From NCBI RefSeq assembly GCF_964355755.1, contig NC_092670.1, forward strand, positions 32,227,795 through 32,291,794: a stretch of 64,000 bases of DNA, given 5' to 3'. Below are positions 1 to 11,027 of the stretch, in pieces. The stretch's first letter is position 1. Every line of letters starts with the position of its first letter. Origin of the DNA: Antedon mediterranea. Taxonomy: Eukaryota > Echinodermata > Crinoidea > Comatulida > Antedonidae. The notes beneath the pieces are model-generated. The model ran no database searches, was not told the origin of the DNA, and saw only the letters and a program-made list of their open reading frames with translations. The position numbers and the translations under genes are program-made.

Positions 1-100
1 GTGAAAACTCTCGGGAGAAAGCATAATTGCGCACTGATTGATTACTATGATTGGTTTTTTGATTACCTGAGCGCACAGCAACTTGGAACCAAAAAACATG

Positions 101-155
101 ATGAAAGGTTATATATCAACTCGGCTGTCGCCTCGTTGATATATAACCTTTTCAT
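101..155. repeat. Short inverted repeat (hairpin) in POLR1B intron
   Basis: Arms 101-120 and 135-155 are complementary over about 20 bp apart from one extra T in the right arm, around a 14-nt loop. It lies in the intron after the last visible POLR1B exon. It may be a fold-back remnant; no TE family recognised. Confidence 0.55.
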
Positions 156-278
156 AATTCACCTCATGCCATTGTTTGTACAATTACCCTCGTCATTCAT
201 TATTTGTATACTATTCTAAGGCATCTTTTTATATGCCTACTTGAATTCTAAAAAGCCTTCAATCTTCAATAGTTTTAC

Positions 279-3200
279 CTTGAGAATGAGTAGTAGCGGC
301 ACAAAAAACTGCTCTTTACGATATATGAAACTCAACACAGCATTTCCATTACTCAAATAATGAAGGATCAAATTCTAAGATGAAGAAGTAATTAAATCAA
401 TAAATATAATAACTAATATACAACAATGAAAGTAATTAAGTAAAGTAACAAAGCATAACACTTCCCATACATCTTTAAATTTTACATCTTTTCCCATGTA
501 CTAAAGCTCCGTCTACCTGTACATTATCAAACTTTATGTGACAAACAAATGTGATGTGCCCAAATGGTAGTGATATGCCTAAATATGGCAGGTTGATATG
601 ACAGCATTATGTCCATATATGGGCACATCACATAACGTTTGATAGTGTAGATAGAGCTCAAGGCTTTTTTGCAATATGGAATATTTGATATAATTATATT
701 AAAGTAGTTTATTTTTACAACCACATGAGCAGAATAGTTCAATTCTAAAGGGCTTTTATTACTTTAATGAAACTTTAAAGCAAATTTACAGACAATCGGT
801 AAAGGTAAAAAAAAAATGTGTGCTTGTCCCACATAGAATTCATATCCTGATCATGGTTTCTGCTCAACTGCCCGTCCGCTCCACATTTTGTGTAATGGTC
901 ATAAGAAATGACATAGGTTCTATATTTTTTTTTTCTGCTTACCATTTACTGCTACCACTCGTCTAAATCGGCCATTAGATTAGAAAAAACTTACTGTGGT
1001 TGTTTGGTCACTTCTTACACTGCGCATGACAACACCAAACTCTGTAAAGCCTTTCCCTCTCATTTTCCACTGTGGTCGTTTAATTGTCATTGGCTACAAA
1101 TTACAAACAAGTGGGTAAATAAATGACAATACTGTAATTAGAAGACCAGTCAAAAAAATATGAAAATCCACTATATTTAACCAAAACAAATCATTTTAGG
1201 TAATTTGGATGCTAATAGACCCACAGCAGCAGTATAATTAGCAAACCAAGAGATTTCTACTGTCTTAAATCATGTACCAAGTTCCTGATCGTGCATGTGT
1301 ATTGTATGTGCAAGGGACCAACATATTCATATCACATCTGAAGGTTGAGGCAATGACAGCATAAATGAATTATGCGTTTTTTAATGCATAGGCACAATTT
1401 ATTCCGAGAAAGACTTGAAAACTCATGCCTCTTATATGCTAGTTCGATTCCCTTAGCAATACGTCATATTGCTTTCGGAAAACGTAACCCCAATTTGTAT
1501 TAGTCGACTTTGGTGAATTTCCTATCAAAACAAGGTCTTGTGGCCCGACAAAATATTTACCATATTTCTTCTGGTCATAATCAGCATTCTCATGACCTTC
1601 TCAATGCCGTTTACAATGTAGTATCCACCCATCTCGTCCTCCTCTTCTTTCCTCTTAATCAGTTGGGCTGGGCTTAGACCATGTAAATTACATGCCTTGC
1701 TCTGGTAAAATTGAGACATAAGAAATGCATAAATAATTAAGTGTTAAAATATACTGTTTTACAAATCTGACACCTTTCAAAAAATATCAGCCAATGTAAT
1801 AATCATGGAATCATATTTTGGTTAAAACAAAGTTAGCCTTATTCTCATTGTAATACCTTATTCTCATTGTAATACCTTATTCTCACTGTAATACAGTAGC
1901 TTATTCTCATTGTTATAGCTTATTCTCATTGTCATACCTTATTCTCATTTTCATACCTTATTCTTATTGTAATACCTTATATTCTCATTGTAATACGTTA
2001 TTCTCATTGTAATACCGTATTCTCACTGTAATACCTTATATTCTCATTGTAATACCTTATTCTCATTGTAATACCGTATTCTCACTGTAATACCTTATTC
2101 TCATTGTAATACCTTATTCTCATTGTAATACATTATTCTCATTGTAATACCTTATACTCATTGTAATACCTTATTCTCACTGTAATACCTTATTCTCATT
2201 GTAATACCTTATTCTCATTGTAATACCTTATTCTCATTGTAATACATTATTCTCATTGTAATACATTATTCTCATTGCCATACCTTTTATTCTCACTGTA
2301 ATACCTTATTCTCATTGTAATACCTTATTCTCATTGTAATACCTTATTCTCACTGTAATACAGTAGCTTATTCTCATTGTCATAGCTTATTCTCATTGCC
2401 ATACCTTATTCTCATTGCCATACCTTATTCTCATTGTCATCCCTTATACTCATTGTAATACCTTATTCTCATTGTAATACCGTATTCTCATTGTCATAGC
2501 TTATACTCATTGTAATACCTTATTCTCATTGTAATACCGTATTCTCATTGTCATAGCTTATTCTCATTGCCATACCTTATTCTCATTGCCATACCTTATT
2601 CTCATTGTCATACCTTATACTCATTGTAATACCTTATTCTCATTGTAATACCGTATTCTCATTGTCATACCTTATTCTCATTGTAATACCTTATTCTCAC
2701 TGTAATACCTTATACTCATTGTAATACCTTATTCACATTGTAATACCTTATTCTCATTGTAATACCTTATTCTCATTGTCATACCTTATACTCATTGTAA
2801 TACCTTATTCTCATTGCCATACCTTATTCTCATTGCCATACCTTATTCTCATTGCCATACCTTATTCTCATTGTCATACCTTATACTCATTGTAATACCT
2901 TATTCACATTGTAATACATTATTCTCATTGTAACACCTTATACTCATTGTAATACCTTATTATCATTGTTAAATACCTTATTGTCATTGTTATTATTTTT
3001 ATGAATATGAATTTAGTACACTACTTTAACCATGATAGGAATTTCTCCCAGGTGTTGGTTGGTTGCTCCCTGCATTCCATCGCTGCAACTCCACTGAACT
3101 ACACCTTGTATCTTTCCACAGTATGTTGTACCTCTTTGGCGGCACTGCAATTATAAAATATTCAAATGTATGAATATAATTGAAATTATGAATGTACAGT

Positions 3201-4770
3201 GGTGTATATACAAAATACAAAGGAACGAATGCGAAATCTACCTAATGACAGGGCTAAGGATAAGCAACGACAGGGCTAAGGATAAGCAACGACAGGTCTA
3301 AGGATAAGGAACGACAGGGCTAAGGATAAGGAACGACAGGGCTAAGGATAAGCAACGACAGGGCTAAGGATAAGCAACGACAGGGCTAACGATAAGCAAC
3401 GACAGGGCTAAGGATAAGCAACGACAGGGCTAAGGATAAGCAACGACAGGGCTAATGATAAGCAACGACAGGGCTAAGGATAAGCAATGACAGGGCTAAG
3501 GATAAGCAATGACAGGGCTAAGGATAAGCAACGACAGGGCTAAGGATAAGCAATGATAGGGCTAAGGATAAGCAATGACAGGGCTAAGGATAAGGTAAAG
3601 ATGGCACAACTTACTTCAGCTGGAAACACCTTCAGTGTTGAAGCAAACTTGTTATCTTTAGCAACTGTTGGATTTCCTATTGAGGCGCTCTAACGGGTGA
3701 AAAATAATAATTGTAATTTATTTAAATAATTGTACTGCTTCTAACTAATAACTTTGCAAATTAAATGTTTAAAACGATCTGGTTAAGACACTCACCTTGA
3801 GGTTGTGGATTGTGTACTACCCTACTAACACATTCTTAAATAGTTTGTAGTTCATTTTTTTGCGAGCGTAAATGATTTTACAATATTCAAACTATTTCGC
3901 AACCTATACAAGGTTGTCAGAAAAACATCTGGGGCAGATTGCTATAAGCGGTCTATAGACAGTCTTAGCCGGCTATAATACGTGACATAGCAAGTAACCT
4001 TTATTATAGACCATTGCTATACCACGGCCTAAACTGTAAGCAGCCTTTAAAATTAAAGAGAGTCGTAAACCTCTCTTTTTGTTGCTTATACGCGCGCATT
4101 ATCGATCATGAAAGACAACCAATTGAACGCGTTTTAAGTATTAAATCAAATAACAACAACCATCTTATTCTTATTCAGTCTTCTCACTAGTTATAGTAAA
4201 CTATTACCCGAAAAGAAAGGGTCACTTGAGCTCCTGATGGCAGAGAAAACTGCACAGGCTGCATATTCTGTACTGCAAGCATTAAGCCTTCCTCCAACAT
4301 GTAGTTAAAAGATTGAATATGAGGTTCTGTCAGCTTCTGCAATACCTAAAACAAACGAAACATCAACATGATTTACAGATACGGTATCAAAACGTAAATC
4401 ATTGTTGTGGCAACAAGGCATTCTGAAATCATGAGATTAGAATAAGCCAGACCTGCTCCCCGAGACCTAGATAGGACTGTTACCCGCAATGTGAGACGGA
4501 TTATGTGAGAGTAAAAGAAGTTATCATCCGACTAATGCTTCACATGTATCAATGTCTTTGCCGCAATTTTCCACACTAAAATGTCTTGGCAAAGAAAAAG
4601 GGGCTGGGGTGGGGAGCAGCAGTATTATTGAAATAAATGGATTAAACTGCAAGAGGCTGTTTTTTTTTATTTCTTACTTTATTCTGATGAGCACTAGATT
4701 TTCCATAGTTAAGAACAGTAAGATGACGATTGTTACCAATACGAGATTTTGGCGGTTCTGTCTCCGCCAT
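279..4770 (-). CDS. POLR1B: DNA-directed RNA polymerase I subunit RPA2 (POLR1B), 5' exons, partial
   Basis: Second-largest catalytic subunit of nucleolar RNA polymerase I, which transcribes pre-rRNA. Seven coding exons read right to left: 4678-4770, 4208-4345, 3615-3689, 3025-3144, 1561-1701, 995-1093 and 279-374. Every junction is GT-AG and phase 0, giving 254 codons in one frame from ATG at 4768-4770. Family landmarks are [13 protein letters not shown] (exon 2), CRQRG (exon 4), IPIMVK joining SKACNL across exons 4/5, [22 protein letters not shown] (exon 5), [15 protein letters not shown] (exon 6) and LHYLSNG...FIYRKEQFF (exon 7). These follow the N-terminal protrusion/lobe of Pol I RPA2 rather than Pol II or III. 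The remaining roughly three quarters, including the catalytic hybrid-binding region, lies beyond the left edge. An AG acceptor about 17 nt upstream of the ATG suggests an untranslated first exon. Introns 3 and 4 hold large tandem arrays. Identification is strong; exon ends were placed by eye. Confidence 0.92.
502..661. mobile_element. MITE family A (TA-flanked, Tc1/mariner-type), copy 1
   Basis: About 150-bp non-autonomous DNA element with terminal inverted repeats close to AAGCTCTGTCTACACTATC, followed by AAACTTTATGTGAC. Best copies are flanked by TA on both sides, which fits a Tc1/mariner-type target duplication (inference). The core repeats the word CCAAATATGGTAGTGATATG and its complement, so the whole unit is self-complementary. 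At least eleven copies occur in this window. This copy sits in the POLR1B intron between exons 6 and 7 and has small changes in its left end. Confidence 0.8.
1838..2993. repeat. 19-bp minisatellite in POLR1B intron 4
   Basis: About 60 tandem copies of a 19-bp unit close to TTATTCTCATTGTAATACC fill most of the intron between exons 4 and 5. Variants (GTCATAGC, GCCATACC, CACTGTAATA) recur in the same order, for example around 1890, 2350 and 2540, so blocks larger than one unit were also duplicated. There are no unique spacers and no ORF. Confidence 0.97.
3247..3596. repeat. 22-bp minisatellite in POLR1B intron 3
   Basis: Sixteen head-to-tail copies of a 22-bp unit close to GACAGGGCTAAGGATAAGCA(AC), with only one or two changes per copy. 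The last unit ends about 20 bp before the exon 3 splice donor. Unrelated in sequence to the 19-bp array in the next intron. Confidence 0.97.
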
Positions 4771-5179
4771 ATTTTCAAATAATATTTCTGAAAAATTTTA
4801 AAAATCAAATCAGACAATTAACAAGAATAGATAAAATGAAAAATAAAACACCTCAGGCCAACATACCATTAACCAATGTGGATAGATATTATCTTTGATT
4901 CTAATAAACGCTAGTAGGAATTCGTGATGGTCTAGGCCTAACTATTACAGTATTCCTTAAATTCCAGGTATGCTTTGCTCCGACTACAGGCAGAGCATGA
5001 AAATTGAATGACCGTGATATAACCTAGACTAGAGAGGCCTAGACTATATAGTTGCACCAGCAGCTGTTTTAACGATATAAACATCCCTACGACAAAAATT
5101 AAACTTAAATTAAAGTATTATATATAACTAATTGAACAAATAAACGTTATTTACTGCACCTTTTTACTGTTAATTTCTT

Positions 5180-5290
5180 CGAATTTCACAAACATGTGCG
5201 TTCCGTGCGGTCAACAGTTTGTTTGATTAGTTTCCGAGTACAGACGTCACGTGGTGACCTATATTTTTAATACAGTATTCGACATGTCGA
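5180..5290. promoter_or_regulatory. Candidate POLR1B promoter
   Basis: About 400-500 bp upstream of the POLR1B start codon. It contains overlapping CRE-like ACGTCA (5244-5249) and a palindromic E-box CACGTG (5248-5253). E-boxes of this type are the known Myc/USF site and Pol I subunit genes are known Myc targets; assigning it as the active promoter is inference. No TATA box seen. Confidence 0.3.
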
Positions 5291-6324
5291 CCATGTATAG
5301 AGATATATACTGGGCAAAATATGATACCTACATAATAATATGATACTGAATATTAAAAAAACTTCAACAAACAAAGGCTTCCATTATTTTTTCTCCCATA
5401 ATACTTGACCCATGTTGGCATATTGTGTGTAATCAACATGACTCTTTCCTTCTTGATAATTATCGTTAATTCGCGATCTTTTTTTTTGTATATTTTATTC
5501 AAATTTTTTTGTTTATCATATCTGTTCTTTTTTTTTTCTGTTTACTCACAGCTTTATTTGTTTATAAAATTATATATTTATTTTAGTTAAGATCATGGGA
5601 CTGCTGACTCTTGTAGTTACAGTAATCGTATTACTTTAGCAGTCCCTGACCAATTCATCTTTGTACATTGTATATTAACGGTTTTGTTGGTCAAATAAAT
5701 AAATGAAATGAATGAAATGATTCATGGAGGTATACCTCCATGGTTGATTGTATTACTTACTCAAATTTCAACTATTAATGATCTATTGCATGCCCAGTAA
5801 ATTAAATTGTGTAATGCTGCTATAGACCGGACTATTGCATGATATGAAACCCATGTGTAGAATACACCAAAGCCATAGCCTGTAACTGCTCTCCTCTGCG
5901 ACCAAAATCCTTATGTTTATGTGTTACAAATATTGGCTTGAATGTCAAACAATTTCATTACTTGAAAGCCTGATTGACTGAGGCTTGCTGTTTCTATCAA
6001 GATTCAGCTGTACCAAAGAATATATTTTTTTAGAATCCCAGTGTATAAAGCATGAACCTATTTAGTCCATGGTATAACTTTGTTTCAACTGAATTTACAC
6101 AGTACCTGTCAATATTTCAACACATGAAAATATTTTTTTCATTCAACTCAAACATTCCTTATTCCTAATGCAAGCAAAACTATTATACAGTTGTAATTAT
6201 TTTTTTTCAATTAAAACAAATTTAAATATAGCAAACAAGAATGGATCCTTTGTTTGCAGACTCATGACATTGTTCACTATGAGCACCACTGCCAAACCTT
6301 CACATAACACACTACAATGAATTA

Positions 6325-6447
6325 TAAAATTACTATGGGTACATACAATGGATACAATGGATACATTATATAAATTACTATGGGTACATACAATGGATAC
6401 ATTATATAAATTACTATGGGTACATACATACAATGGATACATTATAT
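6325..6447. repeat. Three-copy tandem repeat, about 37 bp
   Basis: Three consecutive units containing ATTACTATGGGTACATACAA and TGGATACATTATATAA, with a 10-bp internal expansion in the first unit and a 4-bp TACA insertion in the last. Non-coding; it creates a spurious Cys-Thr-His repeat frame on the minus strand. Confidence 0.85.
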
Positions 6448-7075
6448 CTTCTATATTTTTCAAGTGGAATAATTAGGAATCTGTGTTTTCTGCTGTTTTA
6501 TGTTCCAAATTAACAAATAAATTGGTACACACGAAAAACATATTTATTTAAACTTTAATGAGTCATAACAAGAATCAAAGAGGTGAAATTTGAGGAATCT
6601 ACAATTTAGATTTAAATATTCGCCACAATGGTTTACCAGTAAATTCAATCGGTGCAGCACTACCATAAATACATTTGATAACGTAATTCCTTATTACATC
6701 ATATTCAAACAATAAAATTATCAATATACAATACACAGCACCCATAACACAATCAATGCCAGTCAAAACAATGGTACTAATAAAACCTAATAGTTATATT
6801 TAAATCTTATTGCATTTTATTATATCCATATCAAACAAGTTTACCATTTAAACAGCAGCAAAAGAAATTAAGATACTGTAGTAGTGAACATCGAGATTTA
6901 TTATATACTGTATGTGATCGCCATGGGGACCGCAGTAAACAAAATATATGAATTGTTAAAATTACACATTTTATTTTCTATCCATAAGTGTTTCTGTAAA
7001 ATGATATTCAATTTAATTACAATTGTCTATGAATTATTGTTTTTCCTTTCATTTCACCGGCAAGAAGTGTGATCA

Positions 7076-9234
7076 TTATTTTTGAGTTTCCTCCTTCAAG
7101 AAAGCTATGAGATCAGCTCTTTCAGTTTTCTTTTTTAATCCAGCAAACACCATTTTGGTTCCAGGTATATATTTCTTAGGGTTGTATAGATATTCCCATA
7201 ATGTTTCTTCACTCCATGTAATACCTAAACGAATAGAAAGTAAGTTACAATTGAGTTATTATTATTTATTATGTTAAGAAAGGGCAATACGAAAGGAATA
7301 GGTTGAAAAAAGTGTGATGTGACCAAATATGGTAGTGATATACCCAAATATGGTAGTGATATGACATCATCATGTCCATATATGGGCACATTACACTTTT
7401 TTGATACTAGTTTGATATTGTAGACAGAGGAATAGAAAAGATGAACTGGGCAGCATCTACTACAGTGTAGTAAAATAACCTATTGGAAGATTAGAGAAAA
7501 TGTACTTTATTAAAAGTATGTGAAAAGGGTTGTGCCCACCCCAGCTCTGTCTAATACACTATCAAACTTTATGTGACAACAAATATGATGTGCCCATATA
7601 TGGACATGATGATGTCATATCACTTCTGTATTAAGGCATATTACTACCCTAATTTGGGCACATCACACTTTTTTGTAAACAACTCTCCCAATACCGGACA
7701 CCCTTGGGCGGGCATATATTTTCCGGTTTTTCGAAAGTCCGGTTTCCTGAAAACATATTTTTAAAGTCATCACGTTGTCACTGAAAATGCTTTGAATCAC
7801 CGGTCCGAATGCTGCCCGGTACGGTCTCCTAGCGTAGGGAAGGCCTAGGCTAGGCTATGATTGTGTCAATCTAGTTTTAATTAAATAAATACTGATAGGC
7901 CTAGGCCTACTTTATTAATATTAAGCTAATTCAGTTTACCTTTTTTAAAAGTTACATTATTTACTGTACCAATAAAACATGTTACAATAGTAAATTATTG
8001 TTTCTCAATGTGTTTTTAACGGCAAAAAGGCCTACGTATGTACGTACGGTGAACATAATTTCGGTCTGTTTATTTTTTTTCGTGAGCAGCAGCTGCATGG
8101 GTGATAAGGGCTTTGATTGATGCGCATGTGCATAGGTGTCATAATCAAATAAAAACGCCCACACCTAGACCACATGTTTTTTAAGCTCCTTTATTTTAAC
8201 GTAATTTGATAGCAATGATGAAAATTGTACAGGTAAACGAGCCAAGCAATAATGACACAATAATTAATTGGTAACATTTCAAAGTTTATTAACACTAGTT
8301 AAGTCAAGTTCATTCCGTTTACGTTTTGCCATAATGATTTCCAAATTTATAATGATGCACATTTTTAGTGAAACATTCCTTTTTAAAGTCCTATTGCCAT
8401 TGTGAATTTAACAATAATTTAAACAAAACAAAGACACAAAGTGGAATGTAAATTGAACTTTATTAAAAAACAATTCATACGCTAAAAAACAGGGAGTTCT
8501 TAACAACTCCCTGCTAAAAACAATAGACATTAATTAAGACATAGCGCTTCGATGTGAAAAAGCCCACCGCAGTTCGATACGCAACAAAGCAATTGCCGCC
8601 TCGTGGGTTAACAATGAACTGACCTGTCAATCACAGTGTAGCGCTCCATGGCAACATTATTTGATCGTACCGCGAAACGTCGCGCACTTCATGCATGGCC
8701 GGTGAGGGTATGGTTAAAAGCTTTTGTACATTGTGAATGTATTGAATCCGAGTCAGCGACGACGATGTTACGTTGTTTTCGTAAATATTTGGAGTTTTTT
8801 AACTGTCAGTCCGGTTTTCAGACGCTACTTTTCGTGTTTTGTACTTCATAATTTGTCCGGATTCCGGAATTGGGTATTCCGGTTTTCATAATAAATTACA
8901 GTACATTTAGAATAGGGACAAATTGGGCCCTCCAAAAAAGTCCGGTTTTTCGTGAATTCCGGTTTTGGGAGAGTCCGGTATTGGGAGAGTTGACTGTACT
9001 TGATAGTGTAGACAGAGCTTTAGAATAATTACCTTTATTTTTATTGGCATCAGTGTAACTAAATCCAGCTGCTTGCCCCGTCTTCCTTCCATACATTCCC
9101 TTCAGGTTAGGCCCTTGCTTGTGTTTACCACTATTATCAATTACATGGCACTGTGTGCACTTTTGTTTGAAAATTGCTGCTCCTTTTGTTGGGTCACCTT
9201 TTGGGACGCCACCTGCTGGAACTTTTTCAGCCAT
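7076..9234 (-). CDS. Cytochrome c, complete, two coding exons
   Basis: Mobile haem electron carrier of the mitochondrial intermembrane space, between complex III and cytochrome oxidase, also an apoptosis trigger in animals. Exon 1 is 9033-9234 (ATG at 9232-9234) and exon 2 is 7076-7224 (TAA at 7076-7078), joined at AAG^GT in phase 1 to give 116 aa. The haem attachment motif CTQCH is at residues 26-30 and the axial Met lies in PGTKMVFAG in exon 2; [18 protein letters not shown] and [12 protein letters not shown] are family signatures. An N-terminal extension, [13 protein letters not shown], makes it about ten residues longer than vertebrate forms, as in other invertebrates. An AG acceptor about 12 nt before the ATG implies an untranslated first exon. 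A polyadenylation signal (AATAAA, complement at 6970-6975) lies 100 nt past the stop. The 1.8-kb intron is mostly transposon sequence. Confidence 0.95.
7308..7432. mobile_element. MITE family A, copy 2 (left end eroded)
   Basis: Two tandem copies of the AAATATGGTAGTGATAT core and the right end (TTGATATTGTAGACAGAG) are clear; the left terminal repeat is not recognisable. Within the cytochrome c intron. Confidence 0.7.
7543..9023. mobile_element. MITE family A, copy 3, split by a later insertion
   Basis: Left part 7543-7677 and right part 8997-9023 together make one family A copy; the join is interrupted by the 1.3-kb element at 7678-8996. The right terminus ends only about nine bases inside the intron from the cytochrome c exon 1 splice donor. 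Confidence 0.85.
7678..8996. mobile_element. Tigger/pogo-like non-autonomous transposon nested in MITE copy 3
   Basis: A 1,319-bp element flanked by TA at 7676-7677 and 8997-8998. The terminal repeats read CAACTCTCCCAATACCGGAC at the left and its complement at the right, followed at both ends by spaced CCGGTTTT/CCGGA words. TA duplication and repeated subterminal sites fit the pogo/Tigger branch of Tc1/mariner (inference). The interior has no ORF above about 70 aa, so it cannot encode a transposase; it includes a perfect 12-bp hairpin with arms GGGAGTTCTTAA / TTAACAACTCCC-like around 8490-8510. Confidence 0.85.
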
Positions 9235-10009
9235 TTTATTACAATTCTGTCGATGAGATAAAATACAGTATTTAGCATAGAAAAATATTCTTAATTTATA
9301 AATTTAAATATATAAACAAGTTACTGTATTTTTCAATATTTGTAACAGTTAGAATAAACTTGCTGTTATGTTACACTACAAAACTGTACATAAACTCAAT
9401 CCACTTTACTGTACTTTAGGAATGATTGTACAGTATGACAATCACTGAGTGATTCATAAAAGGAGCTTAAATTAGAAACGTACTGTATATATATATGGAT
9501 ATGATCAAGGTTATTAAACAGGCAATTAAATTACATAATACAGTAATTCAAAAAAAGTTATTAAACTAGGCCGATGTATTTTTACTAAACATTATTATTA
9601 ACTAAATATATTTGAAAACTACAGTTTAACTTAAGTAGGATTAAAGAATGTACCAATAATAAAAGTTTTAATTTAATGACAGTAATAGTATATTCACTAC
9701 CAAAAGCCCATACACTTTCTATTTATTAAGGGAAAATAAAGAGATTTCAACTATTTTAACATTGAAGGACTGAAAATAAGTCACAGTAGTATTTTCAATC
9801 TTGCAAATTAGTGATCATTAATATTCATTAACCTTATTAATTTAGTGTCCAAGGTTATGTATGTGGGTTGCATTTAATTGGTATTAGTATTACAGGTTAT
9901 TTTTAACTTGGTTTTATCGAACTTCCGTTTATCAGAATATTATCTGTTTTAATCTAGTCTACCTTTATTTTTTATACTCATATATTTTTATATTGCATGT
10001 TTAATTGCT

Positions 10010-11018
10010 CGCCGTGGTTAGGATTCCGGCACCGGAATTCAACTGCCCACCGTTAGGGAATCCGACACGCTATTGCGCATGCCCAGAGCGAAGTAATTAT
10101 AGCTTGCATGCACGTCAGCTGCAGACCGCGCACCCACACACCACCGAGAGTCGAACGCTGTTATAGGTATTTACTGTAGCCTTTAGTCGTTGCGCGGGGA
10201 GAGAGCGATGGATGAAACTTGGCCTAGGCCATACATGAATTAAATAATTAAAATTTGCGTCCAACTTAATGATATATTGTACTAGGCCCAACCACTCACT
10301 TTTTCAGTTAATACGGATTGGACCCCATTGGCAATAAGTTTAATTTTTATTTGTCGACTTAATGGGTTATCCTGGTATTCTTTTTGTACATTGTATGAAT
10401 ATCGAATAAAATCAATCAATCAAAATACGACTACGCCAAGCGTTAAAAATAATTATTTTGATATTGATAAGAATCAGTATCTACAGTATCTAAGAATCGT
10501 AATGCTGTAATTTTATTAGACAGAGGAAGTATGAAGTTCGGAACGGGAGAAAAACACAGGCCTACCCAGTAGCATAACGCTTGCATATTTCAAGAAATGT
10601 ACGAAAGTGAATATAGCTTAGCGTTGCGACCCCGACTTCCCAAACAGTTCTGTTTTTTTCACATCATATCCGCGCGGCGGCTGCCGTCAACAAATCAACT
10701 TGTAGTATACGAGTGCATGTTATTACAGTATAATGCGTTATCTTTTATTTTGTACTTGAAAATCATAAAACTAGTCATGTAATTATAATTCATAATTATA
10801 TGAAGTTTATATATGAATGGGCTAGGCTAGTTTGCCGTGGCGCAGCTATTAATAGATCCATCGCTGTTAGCAAAGATAGTGTAGTATCTTTGCTGTAGTC
10901 TGTAGATGATGATAGTATAGAGTCGCCGATTACCTCGCTCTGGGCATGCGCAATAGCGTGTTAGGGAATCCCTAACACTGGGCAGTTGAGTTCCGGTGCC
11001 GGAATCCTAACCACGGCG
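10010..11018. mobile_element. Mutator-like (MULE-type) non-autonomous element
   Basis: A 1,009-bp element with about 85-90-bp terminal inverted repeats starting CGCCGTGGTTAGGATTCCGG. It is flanked by 9-bp duplications, TTAATTGCT (10001-10009) and TTAATTGTT (11019-11027), one mismatch. Long inverted repeats with 9-bp duplications are typical of Mutator-like elements; the family call is inference. No transposase ORF inside. The left arm lacks a few bases present in the right arm (GGGATTCCCTAAC region). Confidence 0.82.
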
Positions 11019-11027
11019 TTAATTGTT

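Larger units (their letters stand above)
4771..7075. other. Intergenic region between POLR1B and cytochrome c
   Basis: AT-rich. Apart from the candidate promoter near 5.2 kb, the short repeat at 6.3 kb and the cytochrome c 3' UTR at the right end, no exon, RNA gene or recognisable element is visible on either strand. Confidence 0.6.

Noticed and set aside
1838-3596. Regular short repeats that could suggest a CRISPR array
   Set aside because: Units are contiguous with no unique spacers, in introns of a eukaryotic gene; these are minisatellites.
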